Below, piece by piece: positions 38,920-49,797 of a stretch of 64,000 nt of DNA (position 1 is its first letter; each line of letters begins with the position of its first letter). Below the pieces are notes generated by a model. The model saw only the letters and a program-made list of their open reading frames with translations. It did not search any database and was not told where the DNA came from. Made by a program: the position numbers and the translations under genes. The DNA comes from Trichomonas vaginalis G3. Taxonomy: Eukaryota; Parabasalia; Trichomonadida; Trichomonadidae. The DNA lies in the NCBI RefSeq assembly GCF_026262505.1, contig NC_067207.1, positions 32,332,082-32,396,081 of the forward strand. The letters run 5' to 3'.

Positions 38920-40050
38920 ACAAATTTGCCACACGGCACTTTTTTTTAAAAAAAATTAATGGAGCGGAGCGATACTCTGCTGCAGGAGCCCCAAGGCTCC
39001 CAATCATTACGAAAGGGAGCCTCAGGGCTCCTGAGAATCCATCAGCAGAGGCCTTTTCATTTGGCCTCTGCTGATCAAAGATTCGGCGAAGCCATTCTTC
39101 GTCTCAGGAGCCCCAAGGCTCCCAATCATTACGAAAGGGAGCCTCAGGGCTCCTGAGAATCCATCAGTAGAGGCCTTTTCATTTGGCCTCTGCTGATCAA
39201 AGATTCGGCGAAGCCATTCTTCGTCTCAGGAGCCCCAAGGCTCCCAATCATTACGAAAGGGAGCCTCAGGGCTCCTGAGAATCCATCAGTAGAGGCCTTT
39301 TCATTTGGCCTCTGCTGATCAAAGATTCGGCGAAGCCATTCTTCGTCTCAGGAGCCCCAAGGCTCCCAATCATTACGAAAGGGAGCCTCAGGGCTCCTGA
39401 GAATCCATCAGTAGAGGCCTTTTCATTTGGCCTCTGCTGATCAAAGATTCGGCGAAGCCATTCTTCGTCTCAGGAGCCCCAAGGCTCCCAATCATTACGA
39501 AAGGGAGCCTCAGGGCTCCTGAGAATCCATCAGTAGAGGCCTTTTCATTTGGCCTCTGCTGATCAAAGATTCGGCGAAGCCATTCTTCGTCTCAGGAGCC
39601 CCAAGGCTCCCAATCATTACGAAAGGGAGCCTCAGGGCTCCTGAGAAACCTCTTTGAGAAGGTTTTCTTTAAGAAAACCTTCTCAAAGATGATTGTCAGC
39701 ATTCACTCAAAATCTACCAAGAGTTTCAAAGTTTCAAATCTATCTGAAATGAAGCTTTGAATCTCTTGTATATCTAATTGTAGAGGTACCTTTTCAAAAT
39801 GTCTTCTATTGATTAAATTTAATCAGTAAAAGTCATTTTGAAAAGGTACATCTCTATAATTGCTATTGAGCATTCACTCTTGGAACCTTGGAGCTCTTGT
39901 GTAGTGCATGAAAACTCCAAGATTCTAGAATAAAACATATATCATAGACATAATTTCTTCAAATATAATTTAAGGTTATTTTTTAAAAAATTAGAACAGC
40001 GTAATTTAAGGTTATTGAAAAGTGACACTTGACAAATTTATCCCGCACTC
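38920..40050. mobile_element. Hairpin-rich non-autonomous element, copy 1
   Basis: Bounded by loose inverted repeats: GGACAAATTTGCCACACGGC near 38922 and an inverted counterpart (CACTTGACAAATTTATCCC) near 40026-40044. It contains six 122-bp units (see next entry), then single foldbacks: GAGAAGGTTTTC...GAAAACCTTCTC near 39654-39685, and GTACCTTTTCAAAATG with its partner near 39785-39852. No coding capacity. The matching copy is at 51060-51944. Confidence 0.55.
38984..39643. repeat. 122-bp tandem repeats, each with hairpins (6 copies)
   Basis: Period 122 bp, with units starting at 38984, 39106, 39228, 39350, 39472 and 39594 (last partial). Each unit contains an 18-bp-arm hairpin (AGGAGCCCCAAGGCTCCC pairing with GGGAGCCTCAGGGCTCCT, two central mismatches), then ATCAGYAGAGGCC...GGCCTCTGCTGAT, then a shorter GCGAAGCC-type foldback. 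GC content far exceeds the surroundings. Copy 2 has four units. Confidence 0.92.
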
Positions 40051-40380
40051 TTCAAAAATAAGGAAATTTTGATAAATATCCTCATCGCTATTATCATAAA
40101 AGATTCAATATCCCTTTCGATATTTAATGACAAATTTGAAAAGGTGTTTGAAATTCTTTCGGATTTTGTTGAATTTAACCCAAAATTTATTATTAATTGT
40201 TTACAAGAAATTTTATTTAACTCTTCTTGTAAAGAAAACTTTGCCAATATTTTGAATGCATTTGAAAATTCCGAGCTTAGAATATATTTGGATGAATGCG
40301 AAGATGAAATCGATCCTGAAATTTTTGACTCTCTCAAAAATATGTATTCAATTTTAAATGAATCTAATTCTCATCAATAA
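40033..40380 (+). pseudogene. 3' fragment of an unknown host gene
   Basis: An open frame continues from about 40033 to TAA at 40378-40380 without a credible ATG at its start. Sequence includes NDKFEKVFEILSDFVEFNPK and a Glu/Asp-rich end. It begins where the hairpin element ends, as if the element had landed in, and separated, the 5' part of the gene. TAATAACATATGAATAAA after the stop is consistent with a trichomonad 3' end. Family unknown. Confidence 0.4.
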
Positions 40381-41030
40381 TAACATATGAATAAAAAATA
40401 AATGGATTTAATTTTTTTTATCAGTTTCAATAGATTACAGTTATTTTTATTTTCTACAATATCTCATTACCAAATCGTTTTAACTCTTTGTATATCAAAG
40501 AATAATAATAAGTGACCTGTAATAACCATACTCATAATGGATTAGACCTCAAATTATTTAAAATGTCAATTCAATATTATTAAATTACAATTTCTTTTAT
40601 TCTAATAGATTTTAACTAGCCAATCATGATTACAAATATTGTAGCCTTCATTAACTCATAATATCGAAGAATATAACTTATATTCATGGACAATTTGTGA
40701 TTAATTTCCAATAATATATAAAACCGACTCAAATTAATCATGTTGGCATTAGCGCGCATCGATGCTCAATCTACCTGTAGTATTATAAGCTTATATTCCT
40801 ATTTTTCAGCATTAAAATTGTGAATTACGTAATTTTGTCATAGTTTTACGTAATTTTAATTTTTTTTGATAAGAAAAAAATGACTTTAAGAAAAAACGAG
40901 ATCACTCATAATCTTTTTCTCAGAAAACTGCAGAGTATACAACAAATGTACTCAAACGTGCATTAAGCACAATACCTGGTCCCCATTTCGCTCTATGGAC
41001 CGATAATGGTACAAAAAATAAAGAAAAATT
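40381..41030. other. AT-rich spacer, nothing recognised
   Basis: Homopolymer-rich, with stops in all frames. No RNA gene, hairpin array or repeat was noticed. Confidence 0.4.
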
Positions 41031-41333
41031 GCAAAAACGTTCCCACTTTTTGAGAGGGATGTTTTGCAAAATAATTTTATGGACATCTCTGGAAAGTTTC
41101 ATTTCAGTTTGATAATATATCCAACACCTATATAGAAGAGCCTTGCTGATTTGACCTGAAAGAGCGAAAGTTAGTTTTTTGATTTGAAAACCCTGCAATT
41201 TAATATTGTTAAGGACTCAATGTAGAAATATGATATAATATCATGTAGAGATCAATCATCTTCCAAAAATCTTCTATGTATGAAAGAAAAAAATTTGCAA
41301 AACGTACCTCTCAAGAAGTGGGAACGTTTTGCA
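41031..41333. repeat. Small foldback element with about 27-bp inverted repeats
   Basis: TTGCAAAAACGTTCCCACTT at 41031 and the inverse, AAGTGGGAACGTTTTGCA, ending near 41333 flank about 250 bp of non-coding DNA. MITE-like. No other copy is in this window. Confidence 0.55.
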
Positions 41334-41628
41334 CACTCTCGAAAATAAAACACAATTTCATTAATTATTATGCGAAAGGGGAATTGAACATATTTTTATT
41401 CAACCAGATAATCCTCAGGCCAACAGATTTCGCAAAGAGAATTTCCCCAAACAGTAAGATTTTTCAAAAAAAAGAAATATAATGCGAAGAATTAAGATTA
41501 ATCACCGAAAAAACAACTGATTTTACTTACTTTAATGATTTTGAAGATATGCAAATTATCAGGAAGAAAGCTCAATATAACAAATAAAATAATATTCTAA
41601 TTTGCAAGAATGGGTTTAATGACTACGC

Positions 41629-41768
41629 ACAAATACATAGCCTCATACATATCAACAAAGGTCTTGGGTCTCCGAGGTTCTCAATTTCATCAGAAACCGC
41701 TATATGATAACCAAGCTTACTCAGATCTACACATAAATACATAGCCTCATACATATCAACAAAGGTCT
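41629..41768. repeat. Direct repeat pair (CATAGCCTCATACATATCAA)
   Basis: A roughly 35-bp segment including ATACATAGCCTCATACATAT occurs near 41633 and again near 41737, about 104 bp apart in the same orientation. Probably a simple local duplication. The rest of 41334-42385 shows no gene. Confidence 0.6.
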
Positions 41769-42385
41769 CTCTACTCTTAAGTTCCAATTCCCAAAATTTT
41801 ATTTTTATATTTATTGGCAAAAGGTAAAAGTTCCAAATTATCGTATCGTTAATTTTTAATTTGCTTTCAAATTATATTTTTTGTACTTACGTTCAATTTT
41901 TATTTTTAATAAATTATTTATATTAAAATTTCGAAATATTCATAAATACATTCAATTCATATAATAATAGTCAATATCATCGTTTTGAGAAGATCAGATC
42001 CTACACAAAAACCATGGAGAGGATTGTATTTTCAATGTATGCCTCTGGTCGAGCACTAAAAGCAAAAGCTAGACAGTTTTTAACCTGTATAATAAAAATG
42101 TATCATATATCTTTTTGGAAAATAAAAACAAATTTTTATTTATTCAATATTATATAAAAAGGTGTTGATATTGCAGGTTTTTCAGTATGTTTTCCATCCC
42201 AATAAAACTCAATATTAATCGATATATCTGAAAAATACGAGGTGTCAAAGTGGTGAATTTCACCTCACTTCGTTTTGCTCCATTAAATTGACTCAATTTC
42301 ATCCCTTTGCTGAGAATTTTTGTATTTGGAGGATAATAATCTAAATAATTCGAAATATTTGTTACAATAACTATCAGTGCTTGAT

Positions 42386-43712
42386 TTAATGTTTGAATTT
42401 GATTGCTTCAAATTGCGCAATTTTAAGTAATTCGGCGTCAGATGTTAATTTTTTGCAAGAAGAATTAAATATATATGTGGGATTTGGTATTGCGTTTGAT
42501 GTTTTGTTTGTTAATTCGTTGGATAAGGCTTTATCTGGGTTCCACGGATGAATACCATACTGATGCATTGACTTAATCACAAGCATCAATTAAAATTCTT
42601 ACAATTTTTAACCTTGGTTTTGGGGTATTTGATAAATTATCTTGCTCATATGTGTAAAGCGGAACATATTTTAACCTGTTATTCTTTGATCTCAAAGATG
42701 CTGCACATCCTACATCAAATAACTGGAGAACTACTGTGCAGTAAGCTGGAAATGTCAAGAGTTCAATTCTGAAGAGACTCAAAAGTTTGCAAGTAAAATA
42801 ACTTACTCGGCTGATATGATTATCACCGAATACGATATTATGCTGAGCTGCTGTGATAGCATCAAGACTTGAGCGATATCTCTGGATTTCGATAATAAAA
42901 GTTAAATTAAAGATATCCCATATCTTCTTTGTCATCCATCCATAAGATTGTCCTGTAAGGAATGCTCTCACGGAGCGGAGTTCCTGTGAACAATTTTATA
43001 TTCCTGGAACAATAATAAATGGTTTCATCCGGTATCCTTCAGAATTATATGGGAAGATACTAGTAACAAGCACAAATTCATGCTCTTCTTTGGTTAAAGG
43101 AGGGTTGCTTTCAGTGCAGATAACTTTGTAACGCTTTGATGAAGCAGAGATGTTTCATAAATACTCCACTTATTCCATGGATCAATTCCTGCCGTATACT
43201 GAAATTAATGTAAGAAGTTAGCAACTGTTGCTGTGTTACAGTACTTTGCTCGTTTTTCCTCATTTTCTTTTGAGCTTTTGATCTCAATGTTGAGATCAGA
43301 GCAAACTCTGTTTAACCATGATCTTGAGGGGAGATATACTTCTAGCGAAGTAAACAATTCTTTTTCCTCTTGTTGGAAATTCGTCTGGATGAACAAGGCC
43401 AGCTAGATATAAAGCTCTGCTGTATCTATACTCCAGTAATTCGTAGGCAATCTGATAAGCTTCGATTACCTTTTCACATGCAAGACCTTTTGCTCTTTGA
43501 TTGATTTCACCATAAAAATCAAGTAATTCGACCTCTGAAAGATACGATGGTTCTCCACCATTACATGTGGTTGTCCATACATTTTCCGCAATTGTATGTC
43601 GCAACTCTGCAGTTATTGAATCATCGCGTTCCATGTGAAATTCATCTTTGTTATCAGTGTAGCACTTTTTGTTTAGTCTTCTTTTGAAGATTTTACGTTG
43701 AATACGAGACAA
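42386..43712 (-). pseudogene. CENP-B/pogo-like (DDE_1) transposase, dead
   Basis: Four overlapping frame fragments, in order: MSRIQRKIFKRRLNKKC... (N-terminal HTH region), PSRSWLNRVCSDLNIEIK with RAKYCNTATVANFLHQF (typical CENP-B second HTH: P-x-x-W-L...RA...V-x-x-F), ITAAQHNIVFGDNHISR, and LLTFPAYCTVVLQLFDVGCA (DDE_1 hallmark LP-x-x-x-T-x-x-x-QPLDV). At least three frameshifts or stops separate them, so it cannot be made. A pogo/Tigger-type element relic. Flanking TIRs were not established. Confidence 0.6.
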
Positions 43713-46228
43713 AACTGCTTTTTCTCAATGAAGTTTACATTTGGCTTTAATGTAATTAAGACTTTTCATGTCACTTTTTGTAAAGTTCATTTTCGGTACG
43801 GAACAAATGCATATATTAATGCATTAATTCTAAATGTAATAAATTTTGTATCTTTGAAAATTTCAAAGTTAAAAAAAATTGGACTAATATTATTCGTCTT
43901 CAAATGTACTATGCAAATTAAAGTTTTTGGGCTATGGATTCTGTGGGATAAGATTATTGAAATTTTGGATGTTCCTCGAATTGGCCAGAGATTCGAGTGT
44001 CAATGCCTTGTTCCATAACATAGTAATTGTGTTTGTGACTGAGCATATTTTTTTCTAAAATATAGAGATTAAAATTGTAAAAATCTTCATTTAAGGAGTT
44101 CCTGTTAAATGATTGTGACTTGATTATATTTGTGTCGTTTTTGGTAGTCTCTTTATTCGATTTTGATGAATTTATGTTCGAAATTCGGTATTTAACTAAT
44201 AAGATTCAGAGTAAAACACTGGAAATCGGATATTCTCTATGCCAATGAACTGGACAATCTGTGTGTTTGGGAGGTGAAATTCCAAATTTTTTTGAAATCC
44301 CGAAAATGAAGATCAACCCTTTATTTTTGATTAAGATATTTTACAATTTCAGATTTTTTTGAATACTTTTGATTCGGTTTTGTTAAAAGCATATCAGCTA
44401 ACTTGTTTTAAAAATCACATATTTTTATGTGGTAAGACGAAATGATGGAAGTGAGGCATATCTCAATATTTTCACCAGATCTTCAGGCATTTAGCATGGA
44501 TATATAATTGTTATCATGATTTGTATTTAGTAATATTATTTAATCCAACTTATCAAAGCTAAACAAGATAAGAAATGCGTTTTAATTTTTTTTTCAAACA
44601 AAATTGAACAAAAAATACACTTAGAAGATATATTTCTTTAAGTTATTTATAGTAATGGAAATAATATGGTATATCTATCATTAACATATAAGCAGATCAT
44701 ACCTCTCTTGTGCCATGCAATTATGAATTAAGAATTTTGTAAATTCAACTGTATATAATAATCTTTTAATTGAAAAACATCATCAGACCAAGAGATGTTA
44801 ATCATGTGCATCTAATATAATTGTTTTTGTCTAGTGTTGAAAACAGAAATTCATCAAAAGTGACACCTCAGAAAAGCTATAATATTGAATTTTTGGAACT
44901 TTTGATAGAGCACGTTTTTAAATATTAATTAAAGTAAATGTATATTTGTAAAGATTCTTTTTAATAAAAAATAAAATTTTGAAGAAGAACACAAAATCTT
45001 CTGAAAAATAATATCACATAAACTCATATTATTTTCTAATATATAACTATTTTATATAAAAATCAAATTCAATGATCTTAAAAGCGAAGGATAAACCTCA
45101 AAATTTACGAATATAATGAGTGGGAATATAATGCTTATCTATCATAAAACCATATGAAATATCAATTTTTGCTTTACGCCTAATTTTTGACGACAATTAG
45201 CAAAAAATGTTAAATGTTAACACTCAGTCCATTTGAATATGAAAAATAAAATTGACTTTGATTAAATGTTTTTATTTATCATGCAATTCTTCTTGCGACC
45301 AAAGATTTGAATAAAATTTCAAAAAATAAGATAGCTTAAAAATAATATACGGTAGTGTTTACTAATAGATGAATAGTATATAAATTCTATTAAAATGGAT
45401 TTGATCCAAAAAGATATATAAAATTTGATCATAAATAAAATTGTTTAGAAGTCATTTAAAATGATGTAATTATTCAAATTTTGCTAAAACCCATTCCTCT
45501 TTGATATATAACTCCCATTTTTGCATTTCTGGCTCGTACCAAAATTTTGAAACTTCGAATAATTCGTTAGGAGTGTAATTACTATTCGTTTTTGGATTAA
45601 TATCGAGAGATAAATGTGGTGTATTGTTGTATTTTTCAATGAACTGCTGAACTGAGTCCTTGATTTGTTGAATATCATCCAACTCGTCTGGCAAAAACTT
45701 TTCTAAGCTTGGCCACAGGCGCTCCACCTTGCCGTTCTGTCTTGGCATATACGGCAAGGTGTGCTTCCAAACTATTCCGTTTTCCTGCATAACCTGGCCG
45801 AATTCACCGCGGTTTTCACCGCCGTTATCGGTCCAGATGCAGTAAGGGATAAACTCCTCTAAAAGTTTTCTTAAAATATTCGCTGTTGAGTTGGAAGACT
45901 TGTTTTTCAATAATTTAGTTTTGAGAACTTTACGTGTCATATCATTCAATATGGCAAAGAATGGAAAAGAAACATTACCGTGAAGGTAATGAATATCGCA
46001 GTGCCATATCAAATTCTTTGATATGGCACGATATTTGGTAGGTGGATCTGCTGGTTTGTAATCTCTTTTTGAAGATAAACCTGATTCCATCATAAATTTT
46101 TCCACTTGATGAGGCTTTATTTTTTGTAAATTGTCAAAAATTTGATCTTTTGTCAAATCTTCTATATTTTCAAATTCTTTTGCAATTTCTTCTTTTTCTT
46201 TCTCACAATCGGGATTTTGAACAATATA

Positions 46229-47528
46229 GGGTGTCCAAAGGTGCGTTTAGCACAGCGCTCTATATGAGACTATTAAAGGAGATATATGCTGATTATAAAT
46301 ATATAATAAAAAATATGAATATATGTATATGATGAGTATGTTGTATTTTGGCGCCATGCCGGGATATAAAATAAATTTTGAGACAAGAGGCGGTTTCGCG
46401 GGAAATTTTGGCGGGATTTTTTTCATTTTTTTAATGAATCATAAAGAAAACATCCTCGCTCTTGCAAAAAAATGCAAAGACTGTAAAAAAGTCTACGAGA
46501 CATTGGTAAAATGCTTCGGTATGGATGCTCCTAGCTATTCCACTGTAACGTATCATGTTAGGATGTATCACTTCATGAACAAAAAGGCGCCCATCATAAA
46601 AATTGACAAAAAATCGCCGGATCAAAGAAAAATCAAAGCAATTCTTCAAGCGCTAGATGAAGACCCAAGAGCATCACTCAGAAGGATAGAGGAGATGACA
46701 AAGATACCACGTACAACAGTCAGTTATTATCTGCATAATTATTTGAACTACAAACTAGCGTATACACGTTGGGTTCCGCACAACCTTAATTCAGTTCAAA
46801 AAAAATCTAGAGTCCAATCTTCGAAAGAGCTCCTCTCTATATTGGGTACGTATCAATCCAAGATGTTTCGCTTTTTAGTAACAGGGGACGAGTCTTGGTT
46901 TCAATATGCAACAGAAGCCAAAATCATGTGGATCCCGAAGGATGAAAATCCGCAAACATTCCCGAAGAAAAAAATTGACACACCAATGATGATGTTGTCG
47001 GTTTTTTGGGGCGTGAATGGCATCATCGCAATTGATATTCTTCAAAAACCTAATACGATGAATGCTCAGTATCTAATTGACAATGTTCTTACTCAAATTA
47101 TCAATTCTGATGAGTTTGAGAAATCCAAACAACAAAAACAAAAGTTTGCAATTCATTTTGATAATTCAAGAGTTCACAAAAGTCATAAGGTAATGAATTA
47201 CTTGGTGGAAAACAATGTCAAAGTTGTTCCAAACCCAATTTATTCACCTGATATTGCACCCTCTGACTTTTATTTATTCGGCACGCTAAAAAAGAGAGCT
47301 GAAGGACGCGAATTCGCGAGTCCAGATGATCTTGAAAATTTTGTAAGAGAGCAATTTGAGCAATTTTCTCATGATGATTTAAAGCGTGTCTTTCAAGCCT
47401 GGATCGATCGCTGCGAACGCGTGATTGAATCCAATGGTGATTATATTTAAATAAACTTTATATATATGTAACTTGTTTATTTCTATTCGCAGTATTCAGG
47501 TTTGTGCTAAACACACCTTTGGACACCC
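46229..47528 (+). mobile_element. Mariner element copy 2 (Tvmar-like), apparently complete
   Basis: 1300 bp between duplicated TA (46227-46228, 47529-47530), with TIRs as in copy 1. It lies in the rve transposase gene: the empty site is visible at 37199-37206 in copy 1 (ACAATATTTTG). Confidence 0.93.
46434..47450 (+). CDS. Mariner transposase, intact D,D34D
   Basis: 338 aa from MNHKENILALAKKCKDC; this ATG is used because it follows the conserved leader and gives the usual 330-350-aa length (an upstream in-frame ATG adds an unrelated leader). Residues 1-110 hold the paired HTH region with RRIEEMTKIPRTTVSYYL. The catalytic triad is TGDESWFQY (D), HFDNSRVH (D) and SPDIAPSDFYLFG (D), with 34 residues between the last two Asp. 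It should bind the 28-bp TIRs and cut and paste at TA. It is the only unbroken mariner gene in this window and could mobilise the other copies. Confidence 0.92.
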   Translation: MNHKENILALAKKCKDCKKVYETLVKCFGMDAPSYSTVTYHVRMYHFMNKKAPIIKIDKKSPDQRKIKAILQALDEDPRASLRRIEEMTKIPRTTVSYYLHNYLNYKLAYTRWVPHNLNSVQKKSRVQSSKELLSILGTYQSKMFRFLVTGDESWFQYATEAKIMWIPKDENPQTFPKKKIDTPMMMLSVFWGVNGIIAIDILQKPNTMNAQYLIDNVLTQIINSDEFEKSKQQKQKFAIHFDNSRVHKSHKVMNYLVENNVKVVPNPIYSPDIAPSDFYLFGTLKKRAEGREFASPDDLENFVREQFEQFSHDDLKRVFQAWIDRCERVIESNGDYI

Positions 47529-48602
47529 TATATTTTGAAACCTTTTAATCAATAAATAAGTTTTTGAAATTCCTCCTTTATATTGTGAAACACAAGAATT
47601 AATTAATTGTTTTTGTTCAAATGTTGGTGGATTTGGTTTTCTGCCGCGACTAACTTTTGGTAATTCGATTTCTTGAAGTTGAAATGCTCTTCTTATTGTA
47701 TTTTCGGCAACATTCAATTTAATTTTACCATTTTCCAATTCAACTTCCTTTCCCACACTTTTGTAATATTCACCTCTTTTATTCTTCTTTTAGCTTCAAA
47801 TAGCCATTCTCTGTTTATAGATTTGGCAGTAGTCATAAAAGTGGTCCTTCTTTTGTGATAAGATTCAAATTTGAATGTGGATGATAAATAAAATCAAAAA
47901 TAATTGTTATAATTTAAATGAAGAAGTAATTTAAAACGATTTTATTTATGATCAAATTTTATATATCTTTTTGGATCAAATCCATTTTAATAGAATTTAT
48001 ATACTATTCATCTATTAGTAAACACTACCGTATATTATTTTTTTAAGCTATCTTATTTTTTGAAATTTTATTCAAATCTTTGGTCGCAAGAAGAATTGCA
48101 TGATAAATAAAAACATTTAATCAAAGTCAATTTTATTTTTCATATTCAAATGGACTGAGTGTTAACATTTAACATTTTTTGCTAATTGTCGTCAAAAATT
48201 AGGCGTAAAGCAAAAATTGATATTTCATATGGTTTTATGATAGATAAGCATTATATTCCCACTCATTATATTCGTAAATTTTGAGGTTTATCCTTCGCTT
48301 TTAAGATCATTGAATTTGATTTTTATATAAAATAGTTATATATTAGAAAATAATATGAGTTTATGTGATATTATTTTCAGAAGATTTCATTCTATATGCC
48401 TATGAAAAGTACTCTCAAAACTAACTTTTTCCTAATTATAATTAAATCTAGAATATTGTATTATGCTTAGTATTATTTCATTTTTCTCATTCAATTTAGA
48501 ATTTACAAAGTCAAAAATTGAGAGCTGTCACTTTTGATGAATTTCTGTTTATTACATAGCATTAATAAAAAAATCATTTGTTCTGATTAATATTTATCCA
48601 AT

Positions 48603-49426
48603 TGTTGTGCATGAAAATTCGGTTCACTTCACTTCTGACAAAATGTGACAAGTTTACATGACAAAAATAGTTTACATGCAAAATATATAGGTATTTTTTT
48701 TAAAAGTAGATTATCTTTATATATAAAAATAAAACTTTTGATATATTTGAGTAAATGATTTATTAATTTATTTATTTTTTTTAAATCAAAATCATATAAA
48801 TATATATATATATAATAGTGAAATAGAACAAGAGATAATTATTGATGATTAAATGTGTAGACGAGGATAAAAGTTTAGATAAATTAATAAAATTAGTGTG
48901 GAATCAGACAAATTTCGGTTGTTTGGGAAGGAATTGTTGGCTATGATGTACTGATCATGAATCAGTACATCATAGCCAACAATTCCTTGTACAAAGTTCA
49001 AAAACTTGGGTGCAATCGGTTCTGATTGCACCCAAGTTTTTGAACTTTCTCGAGGGAATGAAAGGGTAAGAGGTATAACATTATGAATATATACCTCTTA
49101 CCCTTCCATTCCCTCTCTGACAGCGGGAAACTTTGTCTGAATGTTAAACTATTCAGACAAAGTTTCCCGCTGTTTGCGAAGGAATTGTTGGCTATGATGT
49201 ACTGATTCATGATCAGTACATCATAGCCAACAATTCCTTATACAAAGTTCAAAAACTGATTTTCATTTGCAGATCCACTTCTTGTCTTTCCATTTTTTTT
49301 TGAATCAATTTATACAAAATAAACATATAAAAACACAAAATTATTATTTTATAATATAATTCTTAGATAATACATCCGATATGTAAAGTGTCAAAAATGA
49401 ATTGAACCGAATTTTCATGCATTACA
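48603..49426. mobile_element. Five-hairpin non-autonomous element (824 bp)
   Basis: TIRs TGTTGTGCATGAAAATTCGG (left) and the inverse of TGTAATGCATGAAAATTCGG (right) are flanked by a direct repeat AATATTTATCCAAT (48589-48602 and 49427-49440), present once in copy 1 of the host repeat. That gives a target duplication of up to 14 bp. Inside are five hairpins (48928-49239) and no gene. Confidence 0.75.
48928..49239. repeat. Five-hairpin cassette I (H1-H2-H3-H4-H1')
   Basis: Hairpins at 48928-48988, 48993-49048, 49052-49115, 49121-49172 and 49179-49239. Arms are 18-28 bp and nearly perfect, with loops of about 5-15 nt. H1 and H1' have identical arms (AAGGAATTGTTGGCTATGAT...). H4 contains GGGAAACTTTGTCTGAA. 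Spacers are only 3-7 bp. Confidence 0.9.
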
Positions 49427-49609
49427 AATATTTATCCAATAATAATATATATTCATTTTTGAATTTAATTAGCTTTTTTAAAGCTTAATATTTAATAATA
49501 TTATTATTCAACATTCTTAATAAAATAAGATATATGCTTTATGTCTAATATATGTTTTGTAGAAATTTCGAGGAAATATCAAGGTTTCAACATCACTTCA
49601 CTTCCACCA

Positions 49610-49797
49610 TTTCGTCTTACGAAAGTTTAATTGTATGATTAAATACTTGGGCCATTCTAATATTTCATCTTTTTGAAATCGATTTTGCTCAATAGGATAT
49701 GTATTAAAATATTTTTCCAATGCATCCAATAAATTATCCGTGCCATTTATTGATATATCAAGAAAGTCGTTTTGTTTTGTTTCTATCGGGGTAATAC
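49610..49797 (-). pseudogene. Ubiquitin-specific protease fragment, copy 2
   Basis: Identical in content to the fragment at 38429-38650 (NLLDALEKYF, PKYLIIQLNF). Here its upstream end is interrupted by the twelve-hairpin element. Not functional. Confidence 0.5.

Larger units (their letters stand above)
34929..40050. repeat. Composite repeat, copy 1
   Basis: From the gap to about 40050 this sequence matches 43955-51944 almost base for base, apart from insertions in copy 2 and minor changes. It comprises left unique-looking DNA (34929-35815, no gene seen), the rve transposon (35816-38220), a ubiquitin-protease fragment (about 38429-38650) and a hairpin-rich element (about 38920-40050). The left end is hidden by the gap. 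The near-identity implies recent duplication or recent transposition of the whole unit. Confidence 0.8.
45470..47836 (-). pseudogene. rve-type transposase, copy 2, split by mariner
   Basis: The C-terminal two-thirds (45470-46226, with all three catalytic segments) and the N-terminal part (47531-47836) are separated by a 1.3-kb mariner in opposite orientation. A 3-bp-plus-frame difference near 47773 also alters the N-terminus relative to copy 1. Non-functional, unlike copy 1. Confidence 0.8.
44842..48549 (-). mobile_element. rve-type DDE DNA transposon, copy 2 (interrupted)
   Basis: The same outer short repeats as copy 1 lie at 44842 and 48549, with the same 450-bp inverted repeats. Length beyond copy 1 is explained by the mariner. 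Confidence 0.65.

Noticed and set aside
38984-39643. CRISPR-like regular array
   Set aside because: The whole 122-bp unit repeats, with no unique spacers; the genome is eukaryotic and no cas genes are present. It is a tandem repeat of hairpins.
40920-41198. 92-aa minus-strand frame
   Set aside because: Overlaps a foldback element and has no recognisable motif.
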